A stretch of DNA of 64,000 bases from Paramesorhizobium deserti (GTDB lineage: Bacteria > Pseudomonadota > Alphaproteobacteria > Rhizobiales > Rhizobiaceae): contig NZ_LNTU01000041.1 in assembly GCF_001558695.1 (NCBI RefSeq), positions 1 through 64,000 of the forward strand, read 5' to 3'. Each line of letters begins with the position of its first letter. Position 1 is the first letter of the stretch. The notes under the pieces were generated by a model. It saw only the letters and a list, made by a program, of their open reading frames with translations, did no database searches and had not been told where the DNA came from. Below are positions 1-8,699 of the stretch, one piece after another. The translations under genes were made by a program, and so were the position numbers.

Positions 1-2
1 AT

Positions 3-827
3 ATCACGCCGGGGGCGGAAGCTTACGCCTCGCATGAGAAGGAAGAGAAATCCGGCTTCGGCATTCAGTTCGGCTCGAGCGGCAGCGGTTTCTCCATCGG
101 CATCGGCGCCAAGAAAACCAAGGACGAGCTGAACGAGGGCGCGGCGACCAATGCGGGCTCCCGCCTGCAGGCGGGCCGGGACATCACCATCAATGCCGGC
201 CGCGACGCCAATCTGCAGGCTGCCGAGGTGGCGGCCGACCGCGACGTGGCGATCACCGCCGAGCGGGATGTGAACCTGCTCGCCGCGCAGGACAAGTCGA
301 ACTACGAGGCGATCCACGAGGAGCTCTTTGCCGGTGTGACGGTTGCTGTCGGTTCCGGTCTGGTGAGCGCGGCTCAGAGCGTCGGTCAGGCGGCGGAGAA
401 GATCGGCGACGTTTCCGATAAGTATTCCGCCGCCAATGCCGCCTTCGCTTCGATGAAGGCCTATGACGCGCTCGACAACCTCGCCAATGGCGGCAGCATG
501 GCCTCCGTTTCGGTGACGGCGGGCTTCACCCACCAGAAGAGTAGCACCTCGTCATCCGCCGAGGTGCCGGTGGTGACGACGGTGACGGGCGGCCGCTCGG
601 TCTCCATCGAGGCGAAATCGGGCGATATCAACAGCCATGGCGCGCAGATCGCGGCGGGCTATGACAGTGATGGTCTTCTGACCGATTTCGACGATGAGAA
701 GGCGGGCGATATCTCGCTTCATGCCGGCAAGGACATCAATCTGGAAAGCGCTGAGGCGAGGAACGAGACCTCCAGCAAGTCCAGTTCCTCGGGTGCAAGC
801 ATCGGCGTTTCGGTCGCATGTTTTTGA
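3..827 (+). pseudogene. Filamentous haemagglutinin/CdiA stalk fragment, 5' part cut by insertion
   Basis: The frame is open from the window edge and translates as haemagglutinin repeats, with blocks such as AGRDITINAGRDANLQAAE and SGDINSHGAQIAAG typical of the beta-helical stalk of CdiA/FhaB two-partner-secretion exoproteins. The real start lies upstream of the window. The stalk sequence ends at about base 815 (SIGVSV), followed by three foreign codons and a stop. A parallel copy at 9083-9300 continues instead into GVGLNGVGVSP, and that continuation is found at 4962. I infer that one gene was split by a ~4.1 kb insertion between 816 and 4961. Family assignment is firm; whether a truncated stalk is still exported cannot be seen. 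Confidence 0.85.
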
Positions 828-840
828 AGAATGAATTACT

Positions 841-1767
841 ATGAAAAATCAACCCGCAAGACGTGATTTTCTTTTTGGAACATTTTCAACTATATTTTCA
901 ATACTTGGATCATCTGTTTCATCTCCTGGAAAGGAACCTCCGTTAAAAAATATAAATTCAAACAAAGGAAATAATATAATGGCGACTGCTAGATTGGATA
1001 ATGTTGAGATATATTATGAGATACACGGAGAGGGGCGACCTCTGGTTTTGATTGCCGGCTATACGTGTGATCATACTTTTTGGGAGGGTGTTCTTCCACA
1101 TCTGGCAAAGCGCTTCCGGGTGATAACCTTCGACAACAGAGGTATTGGATCGACCGCGGATCATGGGGAGCCCTTTTCGGTGGACACCATGGCTGCCGAT
1201 GCCGCCGGATTGATCAGGCATCTTGGATTGGAAAAGCCCGCTGTGGTCGGGCAGTCTATGGGCGGAGCAATCGTACAAACTCTGCAGGCCCGCTTTCCCG
1301 AAATCTGCGGCCCGTGCGCGATATTGAATTCATCACAGCGATTTGACACGGTAGCGATCAAGGCGTTGGAAAGCCTGTTGGAACTTCGGAAGGCAAATGT
1401 TGACTTCGATCTTCTGATTGATGCGACATTACCTTGGCTGTCGGGCAGCGAATGGCTTTCCAACGGAAAAAATATCGCTGATTTCAAGCACGCCCTTTTA
1501 GCCAATCCCGCACCACAATCGGTTGCCGATCAAGAGCGCCAACTGATTGCGCTCAAATCATTCGATGCCCGAACGTGGAACAAACCCTGGAAACATCCGG
1601 CTATGGTTATTTCTGCGACAGAGGACAGGGTAGCTTCCGTTCATGAAGGAAGGAACCTTGCCAGAAGTCTGAATGCGCGATTTGCCGAAGTTCCCGGTGG
1701 GCATGCCAGCCCCGTCGAGCAGGCGGGAAAGGTCAGCGAATTGCTCCTGGCGTTCTTGCACGGATAG
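841..1767 (+). CDS. Alpha/beta-fold hydrolase with Tat-like N-terminus
   Basis: A 308-residue alpha/beta hydrolase. The nucleophile elbow is GQSMGG (Ser139), the likely acid is Asp262 in SATEDRV and the catalytic histidine is His288 in GGHAS; the oxyanion region is LIAGYTCDHTFW. The substrate cannot be deduced; the fold includes esterases, lactonases and dehalogenase-like enzymes. From ATG 841 the protein begins with an arginine-rich stretch and a hydrophobic segment (ARRDFLFGTFSTIFSILG) resembling a Tat signal. A shorter start at 979 (MATARLDN) would give a cytoplasmic 262-residue enzyme without it. The first 140 bases are AT-rich compared with the rest, and the gene sits at the left end of the segment interrupting the haemagglutinin, so it is probably recent cargo. 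Confidence 0.85.
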   Translation: MKNQPARRDFLFGTFSTIFSILGSSVSSPGKEPPLKNINSNKGNNIMATARLDNVEIYYEIHGEGRPLVLIAGYTCDHTFWEGVLPHLAKRFRVITFDNRGIGSTADHGEPFSVDTMAADAAGLIRHLGLEKPAVVGQSMGGAIVQTLQARFPEICGPCAILNSSQRFDTVAIKALESLLELRKANVDFDLLIDATLPWLSGSEWLSNGKNIADFKHALLANPAPQSVADQERQLIALKSFDARTWNKPWKHPAMVISATEDRVASVHEGRNLARSLNARFAEVPGGHASPVEQAGKVSELLLAFLHG

Positions 1768-1873
1768 CCGACATCATCAGACTATTGGCCCGCAACTCAC
1801 CAGCCCAGAGCCATCGCCATCGAGTTCGCCCGCCGAAAACGACGGCAATGCCTGCAACGTGACTTTGCACGAA

Positions 1874-1899
1874 AAGCGCCCGGCCAAGGCCGGGCGCTT
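1874..1899. terminator. Perfect inverted repeat, probable bidirectional terminator
   Basis: AAGCGCCCGGCC and its exact complement form a 12-bp GC-rich stem around a 2-base AA centre, between the convergent hydrolase and FG-GAP genes. On the minus strand the stem runs into CTTTTC, so it suits best as terminator of the FG-GAP gene that ends 60 bases away. The plus strand has little T-tract. Confidence 0.6.
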
Positions 1900-1958
1900 C
1901 ACCACCGCGAGTTTTCCATCACCCTTCCGATAAAGATGAATACGGAAATGCCTATATG

Positions 1959-3575
1959 CTAGGCGACCAGTAGCTCCATATGCTCTTCGTTGTTCTGGTA
2001 ACCGTGATCCACCACGTCGAAGCCTTGGTAACCGTCACCGCCAGGGGAATGCTCAATCTCCCCAAACTTCATAACTTCCACGTGATCCCTTCCATCGGAA
2101 GGAAGCTGCGGAATGTCGTCGCTCAAAGTTTTAAAGAAACCGACAATATCCTCCGCAGACAAGTGGTGGAACATGTTCTCCTGACCATCGGAGCCAGAGG
2201 TTTCGCGCACTGCAAAATCCAGATTGATTCCCTCATCGGCCAATTGGAAATCCACTAAGGCAGAACCCTGCGCGTGTGTGTCACCAGCGACGTCCGCCAG
2301 CTCCCCGATGTCACCATCAGCGCCGCCAGCACCGATATGCGCAATCGAGCCACTGTTCCAGCCCCAGGCGCTTTCAACGGGGGTAGTAACCGGCGTATCC
2401 GAGAAGTAGCCGTCACCAACGCCACGAAAGACCTGAAGACCATAATCCGAACTGAGATGCACCCAGTCCAGAACGCCATCACCGGTAACGTCTTCGAGGG
2501 AGGTGGAAGCATATGCATTCCGGCCCGCATTGCTCCCGCCGGTCCAATCGTCCACACCGGACATATCGGTGCTGATGCCCGAATAGCCAAAGGTTCCGTC
2601 GGACCTCCCCTCCAGAACCAGAATGGAACCGTTCTCGCCGGCAATCAGGTCGGAAAGGCCATCGCCAGTCACATCGGCCAGAAAGGTGGAACTGTGCAGG
2701 TCATTGCTGAACGACGATACTGGCATGTCCTCCGGGAAAAAGGACATAAAATTTGTCGTCGCGGATACCGTTTCCAATGTTCCATCTGTCAGAAAATACT
2801 GAACATTGATGACGGAATCTGAACTGTTGATCGAGACCAGCGCCAGACCATCAGAACCCGCGTTTCCTATAAAGGTCGTACCACCGTTGGCAAAGCGAAG
2901 CTCATAAAGGTCACCAGAGGTAATCGCCGCCGTCGAGAACGTTCCGTCGCCCTGGCCCTCATAGACGCTAACGGTTCCATCCCAGGCGTTGCTATGGACC
3001 CAATCCGGAATTCCATCACTGGTCACATCCACCAAAAAGGTGGAATAGGAAACACCCGCGCCACCGCCGGTCCAGCCTTGATCCGGCGCAATCTCACTCA
3101 TGTCCGTCACGATTACATTTTCCGTGTCGAACGTTCCGTCAGCCTTGCCGGCCACGACGCGGATCTCCTGGTCTTCCGCGTTGCCGTTGACAAGATCAGC
3201 AACCCCGTCCCCAGTCACATCAGCAATGCCGTTCCAACTGCTAGAGTTCTGCTCTGGAGAGAAGCTGCCCTTAAAAGCATCACCGAGATAGGTGGATTGC
3301 GAGGGAGTCAGCGATACAGCTCCATCCTGTTCGAAGAAATAGACATTTACGTTCTGATCATACTGATTCATCTGAACCAGGGCTATGTTCCCCTGATGTG
3401 TTTCGCCGGCGTTATCAGAACCGGTCCCGGGCGCATCCGCCCCGGCACTATGTTCGCTCCACCCATTACGAGCAGCGATAGTATTAAAAATATGACCGAT
3501 ACGTTCCGCCATTTGTGAATATTCATCGCCCCGACCAGCAAACCGGAACGCATCTCTAAAATGATTTTTCATCAT
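1959..3575 (-). CDS. FG-GAP/VCBS repeat protein
   Basis: A 538-residue protein built of FG-GAP (integrin-alpha-like) repeats. At least four blocks read DVTGDGVADLVNG, DVTSDGIPDWVHSNA, DVTGDGLSDLIAG and DVTGDGVLDWVHL, each with the DxxGDGxxD calcium-binding loop, consistent with a secreted or surface beta-propeller. No cleavable signal peptide is visible at the N-terminus (MMKNHFRDAF). The last 70 residues are acidic and glycine-rich, which would fit a C-terminal type I secretion signal, though this is inference. The start is fixed by an AGGGGA ribosome site just upstream. It is oriented opposite to its neighbours within the inserted segment; the role is unknown. Confidence 0.8.
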   Translation of the reverse strand: MMKNHFRDAFRFAGRGDEYSQMAERIGHIFNTIAARNGWSEHSAGADAPGTGSDNAGETHQGNIALVQMNQYDQNVNVYFFEQDGAVSLTPSQSTYLGDAFKGSFSPEQNSSSWNGIADVTGDGVADLVNGNAEDQEIRVVAGKADGTFDTENVIVTDMSEIAPDQGWTGGGAGVSYSTFLVDVTSDGIPDWVHSNAWDGTVSVYEGQGDGTFSTAAITSGDLYELRFANGGTTFIGNAGSDGLALVSINSSDSVINVQYFLTDGTLETVSATTNFMSFFPEDMPVSSFSNDLHSSTFLADVTGDGLSDLIAGENGSILVLEGRSDGTFGYSGISTDMSGVDDWTGGSNAGRNAYASTSLEDVTGDGVLDWVHLSSDYGLQVFRGVGDGYFSDTPVTTPVESAWGWNSGSIAHIGAGGADGDIGELADVAGDTHAQGSALVDFQLADEGINLDFAVRETSGSDGQENMFHHLSAEDIVGFFKTLSDDIPQLPSDGRDHVEVMKFGEIEHSPGGDGYQGFDVVDHGYQNNEEHMELLVA

Positions 3576-3581
3576 TATCCC

Positions 3582-3809
3582 CTAGACTATTTCTACCAAT
3601 ATAATCCGGCAAAGGCAGATAGCCTTCGGCTTCGCTCCTTCGTGCGAAGCCGTCGCCAGCCACCGCACGATTTCCCTAATAAACGGAATCATGAAGCAGG
3701 CGGCCATGGTTAGATAGTGTAGCGACACCTGAATAGAAGAGGATTTGTTACGCTCGGATACAAACCGTTTCAAGCGATCCGCTGCCATTTGAATGACCGC
3801 GGCTGACAC
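3582..3809 (-). CDS. Short hypothetical ORF upstream of the FG-GAP gene
   Basis: A 75-codon frame with one moderately hydrophobic stretch (LHYLTMAACFMIPFIREIV), ending 6 bases before the FG-GAP start. I do not recognise it, and it may be a degraded mobile-element remnant. The only support is its length and position. Confidence 0.2.
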   Translation of the reverse strand: MSAAVIQMAADRLKRFVSERNKSSSIQVSLHYLTMAACFMIPFIREIVRWLATASHEGAKPKAICLCRIILVEIV

Positions 3810-3910
3810 CCTAACTCGACGTGCAAGCTGCCCGCAGGGTTGTCTGCAGCAACAGCGCGCACGACTTTATCAAGCGGCTCGCAGTTAGATACATATTGAG
3901 GCTTATGATC

Positions 3911-4654
3911 ATGAATAGACGGTATTTTCTTCAGACTTTAAGCGCCCTACCCTTTGCACTGTATAAACCTGCAACCGCGGTTGGATCCGAATGGGACTAT
4001 AAGGATAATGATCCACAGCATTGGAGCGAACTATCAGCGGAATACAGAAACTGCGGCGTCGGCCTCAACCAGTCTCCAATTGATCTCGATCACGGTATCA
4101 AAGCGACGCTCCCCCAGCTTGAGATCGACTATGGGGACAATTTCACCACCGTTGAGAACAACGGCCATACAGTGCTCGTCGCCGCGGGAAAAGGTAACCA
4201 TCTGATCGTAGATGAAGAACGTTATGAACTCGTCCAATGCCATTTCCATCATCCCAGCGAACACCTTCTGAAAGGTGCGCGGTTTCCGCTGGAATGCCAT
4301 TTCGTCCATCGTCTTGCCGACGATGAGATCGCCGTCATCGGCGTGCTGATGAAAGAGGGCCACCGCAATGATGCGTTTGAGGAAATACTGACACTCGCGC
4401 CGAAGAAGTCCGATGAGAAGGTGGATATTCCTGGCGGCCACCTCGCCATCAAGGATCTGCTTCCGGACACCCTTCATTATATCCGCTACAGTGGATCACT
4501 CACGACGCCTCCGTGCAGCGAAGCGGTAAACTGGATGGTGTTGATCAAACCGATCGAAATCTCAGCCGACCAGATCGCTCGGTTTGCTGCGCTTTATCCC
4601 AATAATGCCCGCCCAGTTCAACCTTTGCATCATCGCCCTGTCCTCGAGGATTAG
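3911..4654 (+). CDS. Alpha-class carbonic anhydrase, exported
   Basis: A 247-residue alpha-carbonic anhydrase catalysing reversible CO2 hydration. The zinc ligands are recognisable: His111 and His113 in QCHFHHPSEH and His130 in LECHFVH. The family's active-site loop is SGSLTTPPC, and NQSPIDL matches the usual N-terminal motif. The first residues, NRRYFLQTLSALPFALYKPATA, form a signal peptide (two arginines, possibly Tat), so the enzyme should be periplasmic. ATG 3911 was preferred to 3905 because GAGG lies 9 bases upstream of it. It belongs to the foreign segment inside the haemagglutinin gene; a link to the neighbouring hydrolase is not evident. Confidence 0.92.
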   Translation: MNRRYFLQTLSALPFALYKPATAVGSEWDYKDNDPQHWSELSAEYRNCGVGLNQSPIDLDHGIKATLPQLEIDYGDNFTTVENNGHTVLVAAGKGNHLIVDEERYELVQCHFHHPSEHLLKGARFPLECHFVHRLADDEIAVIGVLMKEGHRNDAFEEILTLAPKKSDEKVDIPGGHLAIKDLLPDTLHYIRYSGSLTTPPCSEAVNWMVLIKPIEISADQIARFAALYPNNARPVQPLHHRPVLED

Positions 4655-4876
4655 ACCGTATTGACGTGAAGATTGACTACGCCGGAAAGAAACCGTCCCG
4701 GAGCGCGTCGAAAAAGCCCTCGTGGTGTTGACCACTTCTGAGCATCCTGGCGCGTTCTGGAGGCATAATCCGGCTGACATCATGGCCGAAACCTGAATTG
4801 TGAGTTGGCTCCTGAGCAGGTTTTTATCAACACATGAGCCTCCACCATCGCAGTGTCTTCCCGGCACATTTTCATA
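4655..4876. other. Gene-free spacer, probably IS remnant
   Basis: No convincing reading frame. The stretch leads into the 85-bp repeat at 4877 and is probably debris of a mobile element. Confidence 0.4.
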
Positions 4877-4961
4877 GGAGTGCTCCCCGTTTCACCGGAC
4901 ATTTCGGCTAGTTTGATTTAGCCCTGATGAACTGCCGTGGGGAAGCCATTTTGAGCGCGGA
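4877..4961. repeat. 85-bp direct repeat, copy 1
   Basis: Matches 9919-10003 with a single base difference (A/C), starting GGAGTGCTCCCCGTTTCACC and ending TTGAGCGCGGA. It ends precisely where haemagglutinin sequence resumes. It is probably the end of an IS or the scar of one; together the two copies bracket the orphan toxin array. Confidence 0.85.
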
Positions 4962-6774
4962 GGGGCTCAACGGCGTCGGCGTCAGCCCTGCGGGCGGCGC
5001 CTATGCCAGTGCGGGCAGGTCGAACGCAAGCGGGACGACGCAGGTTAACACCCATGTCACCGGCACGGGCGATATCAAGCTCGAATCGGGCCGCGATACC
5101 AATCTGAAGGGTGCGGTCGTCTCGGGCGAGACGGTGACGGCGAATGTCGGTCGCGACCTCAACATCATCTCGGTTCCCGACACGGGCGAGACGAAGAACA
5201 GCTCGGTCTCGGCCGGCTTCTCCCTGAGCGGTCCGGGGCAGAAGGTAGGAAGCCTCGGCCATCTGGGTGGCGTGATCGGCGGCGCCCTGGGCACGACGCC
5301 GTCCGTCTCCGGCGTGCAGCCGGGCTTCGGCACCGGCTCGGGCGAGACGAACTGGATCTCCGAGCAGTCTGGCCTGATCTCGTCGGGCAAGATGGATGTC
5401 ACCGTCGGCGGCAACACGCATCTGGGCGCCGGCAAGATCATCTCGGAATCGGGCGATCTCACCCTCGACACCGGCACGCTGACGCACGAGAACTTCTCCG
5501 GTTCGAAGCAGTATGAAGGCTTCGACGTCCAGGCCAATATCGACACGACGGGCGGCAAGGGCACGCTCGAGAACGCGCTCGGCAACACCACGGCGGAAGG
5601 CTCCTACAAGCTCGACGACACGCGGCAGGAAGTCCGCGCCACGGTGGGCGAGGGCGAGATCACCATCCGCGACAAGGACAAGCAGGCGGCACTGGAGGCC
5701 GAAGGCAAGACCGAAGACCTCGCAGCCCTCAATCGCGATCCCGACAAGGCTTACGAAATCACGAGGGATGAGCATGTCGATGTGGAGTTCTACTTCTCCG
5801 ACACTTCGGTGAAGGCGGCGATCGCGGCGGGCGCGGCAGTCACGGAAATCATCGGCGGAGCCCTTGACCATATAAGAGAGCCGGAGCTTTCCAAGGCGAT
5901 CCGCAACAACGAGATCGATCCAGCCACTGCGTTGCAGCAGCTGCGGTCAGGTGCTTGCGGCGAGCAGCGCGGCGATGCCGGCTTCGATCTGTGGGAATGG
6001 ATCGTCCCCACGGCCCATGCGGCGGACTGCACGCTTACGACGCTCTCCGGCAAGCCGATCGTCATTCATGACCGCGAAGGCTGCTTCGAAGCACTGACCC
6101 TGGCTCTCTATAACCAGACGGTTGGCGCTTCGGGCAATCTCGACAGTTTCAGCCGTGGTATCGCGAAAGGCGTCGCCTCGCAGGGTGAGGAATTCGCGGC
6201 GCTGGTCTCCGATCCGGCCGGCATGGCCAAGACCATTTCCGGCGTGGCGATGGAGATCGCCTATGATCCCGTAGCGGCCGCAGCGAAATACGGCTATGGC
6301 GCCGCTGACGGCCTTTCCGAGCAGTCATTGCTTTATCTGCAGGCGCTCGCCAATGGCAATTACCAAGCCGCCGGCGAATATCTCTCCGGCCTCGCCATCG
6401 ATCTCGCCATCAAGGTTGCGGCACCCGTTGCCGGAACTGCCATCGGCGCAATCAAGGCAGCGGATAAGCTTGCGGCGCTCAGAAAAATTGAGAAAATTGA
6501 AAAGGCGGCCACAAAGGCGGGAGTGCCTGACGGAGTTTCTTTTGGCCGGAATGCAAACCAAGATTATCATGTTTGGCGTCACGTCGAAGATGAGCTTGGT
6601 ATGAGCCGACAGCGAGTCCAAGATGCAGTCGTTGCTGATCTACCGCCTGCTGGCAATCTTTCCAGCGGTCTTAACGTACGCTTCGTAACCATAGATGGTG
6701 TGCGGTTGCAGTACAACGCCTTCAAGCTGCCTGATGGCACGATAAATATTGGACGGATCCATGAGGCAAATTGA
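4927..6774 (+). CDS. CdiA/haemagglutinin C-terminal part with toxin domain
   Basis: A 615-codon frame whose first 11 codons come from the 85-bp repeat; true stalk sequence starts at 4962 (GLNGVGVSP). It contains haemagglutinin repeats to about residue 200, a pretoxin region (about 290-520) with an odd segment WEWIVPTAHAADC, alanine-rich helices, and a C-terminal toxin candidate of about 80 residues starting near PDGVSFGRNANQDYHVW and ending LPDGTINIGRIHEAN. The histidine-rich DYHVWRHVED and terminal beta-strands recall small RNase toxins of the BECR type, but I cannot assign a family. An immunity gene overlaps its end by 14 bases, as expected for a contact-dependent inhibition pair. The gene lacks its secretion N-terminus because of the upstream insertion, so delivery is probably lost unless recombination restores it. 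Confidence 0.8.
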   Translation: MNCRGEAILSAEGLNGVGVSPAGGAYASAGRSNASGTTQVNTHVTGTGDIKLESGRDTNLKGAVVSGETVTANVGRDLNIISVPDTGETKNSSVSAGFSLSGPGQKVGSLGHLGGVIGGALGTTPSVSGVQPGFGTGSGETNWISEQSGLISSGKMDVTVGGNTHLGAGKIISESGDLTLDTGTLTHENFSGSKQYEGFDVQANIDTTGGKGTLENALGNTTAEGSYKLDDTRQEVRATVGEGEITIRDKDKQAALEAEGKTEDLAALNRDPDKAYEITRDEHVDVEFYFSDTSVKAAIAAGAAVTEIIGGALDHIREPELSKAIRNNEIDPATALQQLRSGACGEQRGDAGFDLWEWIVPTAHAADCTLTTLSGKPIVIHDREGCFEALTLALYNQTVGASGNLDSFSRGIAKGVASQGEEFAALVSDPAGMAKTISGVAMEIAYDPVAAAAKYGYGAADGLSEQSLLYLQALANGNYQAAGEYLSGLAIDLAIKVAAPVAGTAIGAIKAADKLAALRKIEKIEKAATKAGVPDGVSFGRNANQDYHVWRHVEDELGMSRQRVQDAVVADLPPAGNLSSGLNVRFVTIDGVRLQYNAFKLPDGTINIGRIHEAN

Positions 6775-7069
6775 ATCGACAGAGGTAGAACTTATTGCAT
6801 TCCTTGCCCAAATTGGTGGTGTTCAGCTTGCGTTGCCCAGCAAGCAACTAGTTTGGGTGGTAAATCCAGAAATGCGGTCAATTCGTGCTGATTATTGCCC
6901 GAAGGGATGTCGTGTGCGCTCGGTCGCTTCATATGAGTTTGAAGATGAAGACGGAGTTCCGATTGTCACCACATTGCTCCTGACGGAAGATGGCCGGTTT
7001 GGAGAACTCGACTTCTGGAAGGTTAACGATGAACCCATCATAAGCTTGCCATCAGCACCTCTCTCATGA
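6761..7069 (+). CDS. Probable CDI immunity protein (DUF6984-like)
   Basis: 102 residues from ATG 6761, which overlaps the end of the toxin gene (stop at 6772-6774). Features such as TEVELIAFL near the start, a central YEFEDEDGVP and LTEDGRFGELDFWKVND near the end resemble the DUF6984 group, found among predicted immunity proteins; this is from memory of the family. No signal peptide or membrane segment is present, so it should act in the cytoplasm against the preceding toxin domain. A TTG at 6749 in the same frame is a less likely start. Confidence 0.65.
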   Translation: MRQIESTEVELIAFLAQIGGVQLALPSKQLVWVVNPEMRSIRADYCPKGCRVRSVASYEFEDEDGVPIVTTLLLTEDGRFGELDFWKVNDEPIISLPSAPLS

Positions 7070-7111
7070 CCTATCAGCTTCAAGTTTTCCTGCCGGGCCT
7101 CATGACCTTGA

Positions 7112-7594
7112 TCGCAGCTTTCCTGCTCTCGCTCGGGTCTGTGGACACAAAACCCGCCTGACTCCAGCGTAAATCTTGCTTTCACCGGTATTCCGTTCGC
7201 GGGATCGGGTGATGTGCACGCTTCGGACGGCACAGGAACGGCTGGGTCAGCATCAGCATTTTCGCACTTCCCTATTGCCCCAACTAAGGCAGTCAGTACC
7301 GGTGCAGGAAGTGCAGCGGACGCTGCGCGTCTGCGTATGCAGCTTTGGGTAGAGGAAGCTGCTGGTGTACGAATGCCACAGACCAATGCCGGCTCCAGCC
7401 TGCAGGCGGGCCGCGACATCACCATCAATGCCGGTCATGACGCCATTCTGCAGGCTGCCGAGGTGGCAGGTGCCACGGCCACGACCAATGTTAACGGCGT
7501 CCAGCGAACAAGCTATACTTTAGGGAATGTTCGTGTTTGGGCCGAAGATGGCGGAAAAACAATTATTACTATTCTGAGGATTGGCTCCCAATGA
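7112..7594 (+). pseudogene. Orphan CdiA-CT module 1 (stalk patch plus toxin tail)
   Basis: The frame is open from 7112, with a possible GTG start at 7214. It reads through unrelated sequence (SSVNLAFTGIPFAGSG) into a stalk patch at about 7381-7480 (AGRDITINAGHDAILQAAEV) closely matching 149-245, then ends in a short tail, SYTLGNVRVWAEDGGK, resembling the last strands of CdiA RNase domains. It lacks a signal sequence and most of the toxin, so it cannot be delivered alone. Its stop overlaps the start of the next gene (ATGA), the usual toxin/immunity junction. I read it as an orphan cdiA-CT cassette. Confidence 0.6.
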
Positions 7595-7899
7595 CCTGTG
7601 GTTTCATATACCGTGACATGATCGAGGAAATTCGCGCTGTATGCTTCCAGCATGTTCAAGGACTAGTCTCGGCTGATGACGTGCAGCGTGTCGTACAGCG
7701 CGGGGAATTGACGATTGTTGCCATTGAAGAAAAGGATATTCGCAATTTTCTGACGAATGTCGAAGGGCTGCTCGAAGAGATCAAGTTTACAGTTGACGAT
7801 GAATTGCAGTTGTCTGAATCTCAGAAAGTAGCTCAACAAGTGCTTTTGTGGCTCTCGGAACGTGAGAACAAGGGGAGTCGTTACTCGTCTTCTGACTAA
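7591..7899 (+). CDS. Putative immunity protein of orphan module 1
   Basis: A 102-residue acidic, helical soluble protein (with DDVQRVVQRGELTIVAIEE and a C-terminal SQKVAQQVLLWLSER). The ATG at 7591 overlaps the stop of the orphan toxin tail. I do not recognise a family; the immunity call rests on position, size, acidity and the four-base overlap. Intact immunity genes are commonly kept after their toxins decay. Confidence 0.55.
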   Translation: MTCGFIYRDMIEEIRAVCFQHVQGLVSADDVQRVVQRGELTIVAIEEKDIRNFLTNVEGLLEEIKFTVDDELQLSESQKVAQQVLLWLSERENKGSRYSSSD

Positions 7900-7956
7900 T
7901 GTAGTTCCATACCGACGGCGCAGAATGTGTTGGCGTTCGCGTCTTGTACGGTGCTT

Positions 7957-8158
7957 GCGCGACCGGTGTGCAGCCGGGCTTCGGCACGGGCTCGGGCGAG
8001 ACGACGCAGCGATTCTTGGATTAACCAAGGTCTCGGGGGTCGAGCGAAGCATCGCCTTTGGACATACGTTTGAAAAACATGTTTTGCAGCAAGGCGAATT
8101 TGCCGGATTAAACATTCGGACACGCGAGCAATTTGTAAAATACATCGAAAATGTATGA
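7957..8158 (+). pseudogene. Orphan CdiA-CT module 2, frameshifted fragment
   Basis: At 7965-8000 a stalk patch, GVQPGFGTGSGET, matches the main gene at about 5311-5350. Shortly after it, in another frame, comes a toxin-like piece with GHTFEKHVLQQGEFAG and TREQFVKYIENV, a motif set I associate with a recurrent CdiA C-terminal toxin type, which ends abruptly at 8158. The patch frame itself stops after RFLD. No matching immunity gene follows directly. The module is a remnant with at least one frame disruption and a lost 3' end. Confidence 0.5.
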
Positions 8159-8206
8159 CCTTGCCCCCAAGTTTTATCCAGTTTTGAGTTTGCTCCGGCA
8201 TTTTAA

Positions 8207-8374
8207 CGGGAGCACGTCTGGATTGATAGCAAAGGGAAAATATACGAATGGGATAAGCAGCACGGTGCGTTGGAGGTCTATGACAAGACCGGTAAAAAGC
8301 ACCTTGGTGAGTTTGATCCTAAAACCGGAAAGCAAACGAAGCCTGGAGATCTTGGGCGGTCAACGCCAAAATAG
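8207..8374 (+). pseudogene. Orphan colicin-E3-like 16S rRNase toxin fragment
   Basis: A 55-codon frame, without a start of its own (a TAA precedes it), encodes the catalytic core of the colicin E3/cloacin family, which cleaves 16S rRNA in the decoding centre. IYEWDKQHGALEVYD and HLGEFDPKTGKQTKPGD align by eye with colicin E3 IYEWDSQHGELE and HLGSFDPKTGNQ. The catalytic Asp, His and Glu of the WDxQHGxLE block are all present. Stalk and translocation sequences are missing, so this is an orphan C-terminus that would need recombination to be expressed. Two immunity-like genes follow. Confidence 0.8.
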
Positions 8375-8384
8375 GGGATATTTT

Positions 8385-8632
8385 ATGCAAAAGGTTGAAA
8401 GATACATTGCCGCCTTTGAGAAATCTGGCAGTAGGTTTCTTGTAAAAAAATGCGCATCCCAAGCGATGACTTAGAGTATCTTAAAACAATATTCGAGGTA
8501 AAAAATGATGATCCATTTATGTATGATTATTACGATGTGACTGAAGATCTGGCGGAAAAGCTGATGGCGAGGTATGGATTCGAATTTTCCTTTAGCGAAT
8601 TCGATTACGCTCTCGGAGCAGAGGCAGCTTAG
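8385..8632 (+). pseudogene. Immunity gene for the E3-like toxin, frameshifted at an A7 run
   Basis: Starts at ATG 8385, 10 bases after the toxin fragment, with MQKVERYIAAFEKSGSRFLV. It shifts frame at a run of seven A (8444-8450) and continues as MRIPSDDLEYLKTIFEVK...FSEFDYALGAEAA to 8632. With one more A the product would be a continuous ~82-residue protein resembling the DUF7683 group of small acidic immunity proteins, and it is clearly related to the next gene. The shift could be a mutation, a sequencing error in the homopolymer, or slippage; the internal ATG at 8450 might give a 60-residue product. Confidence 0.65.
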
Positions 8633-8699
8633 TTTCGACGGCTCGGGCGGGCTCGTTGGGCTAAATAGCTTCGCAAATAATAGGATCACGAGTCCGACG

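Noticed and set aside
4918-5871. Long open frame on the minus strand opposite the CdiA C-terminal part (317 codons)
   Set aside because: It lies fully over a strand with clear haemagglutinin homology, shows arginine-rich low-information translation, and is a shadow of the GC-rich codon pattern.
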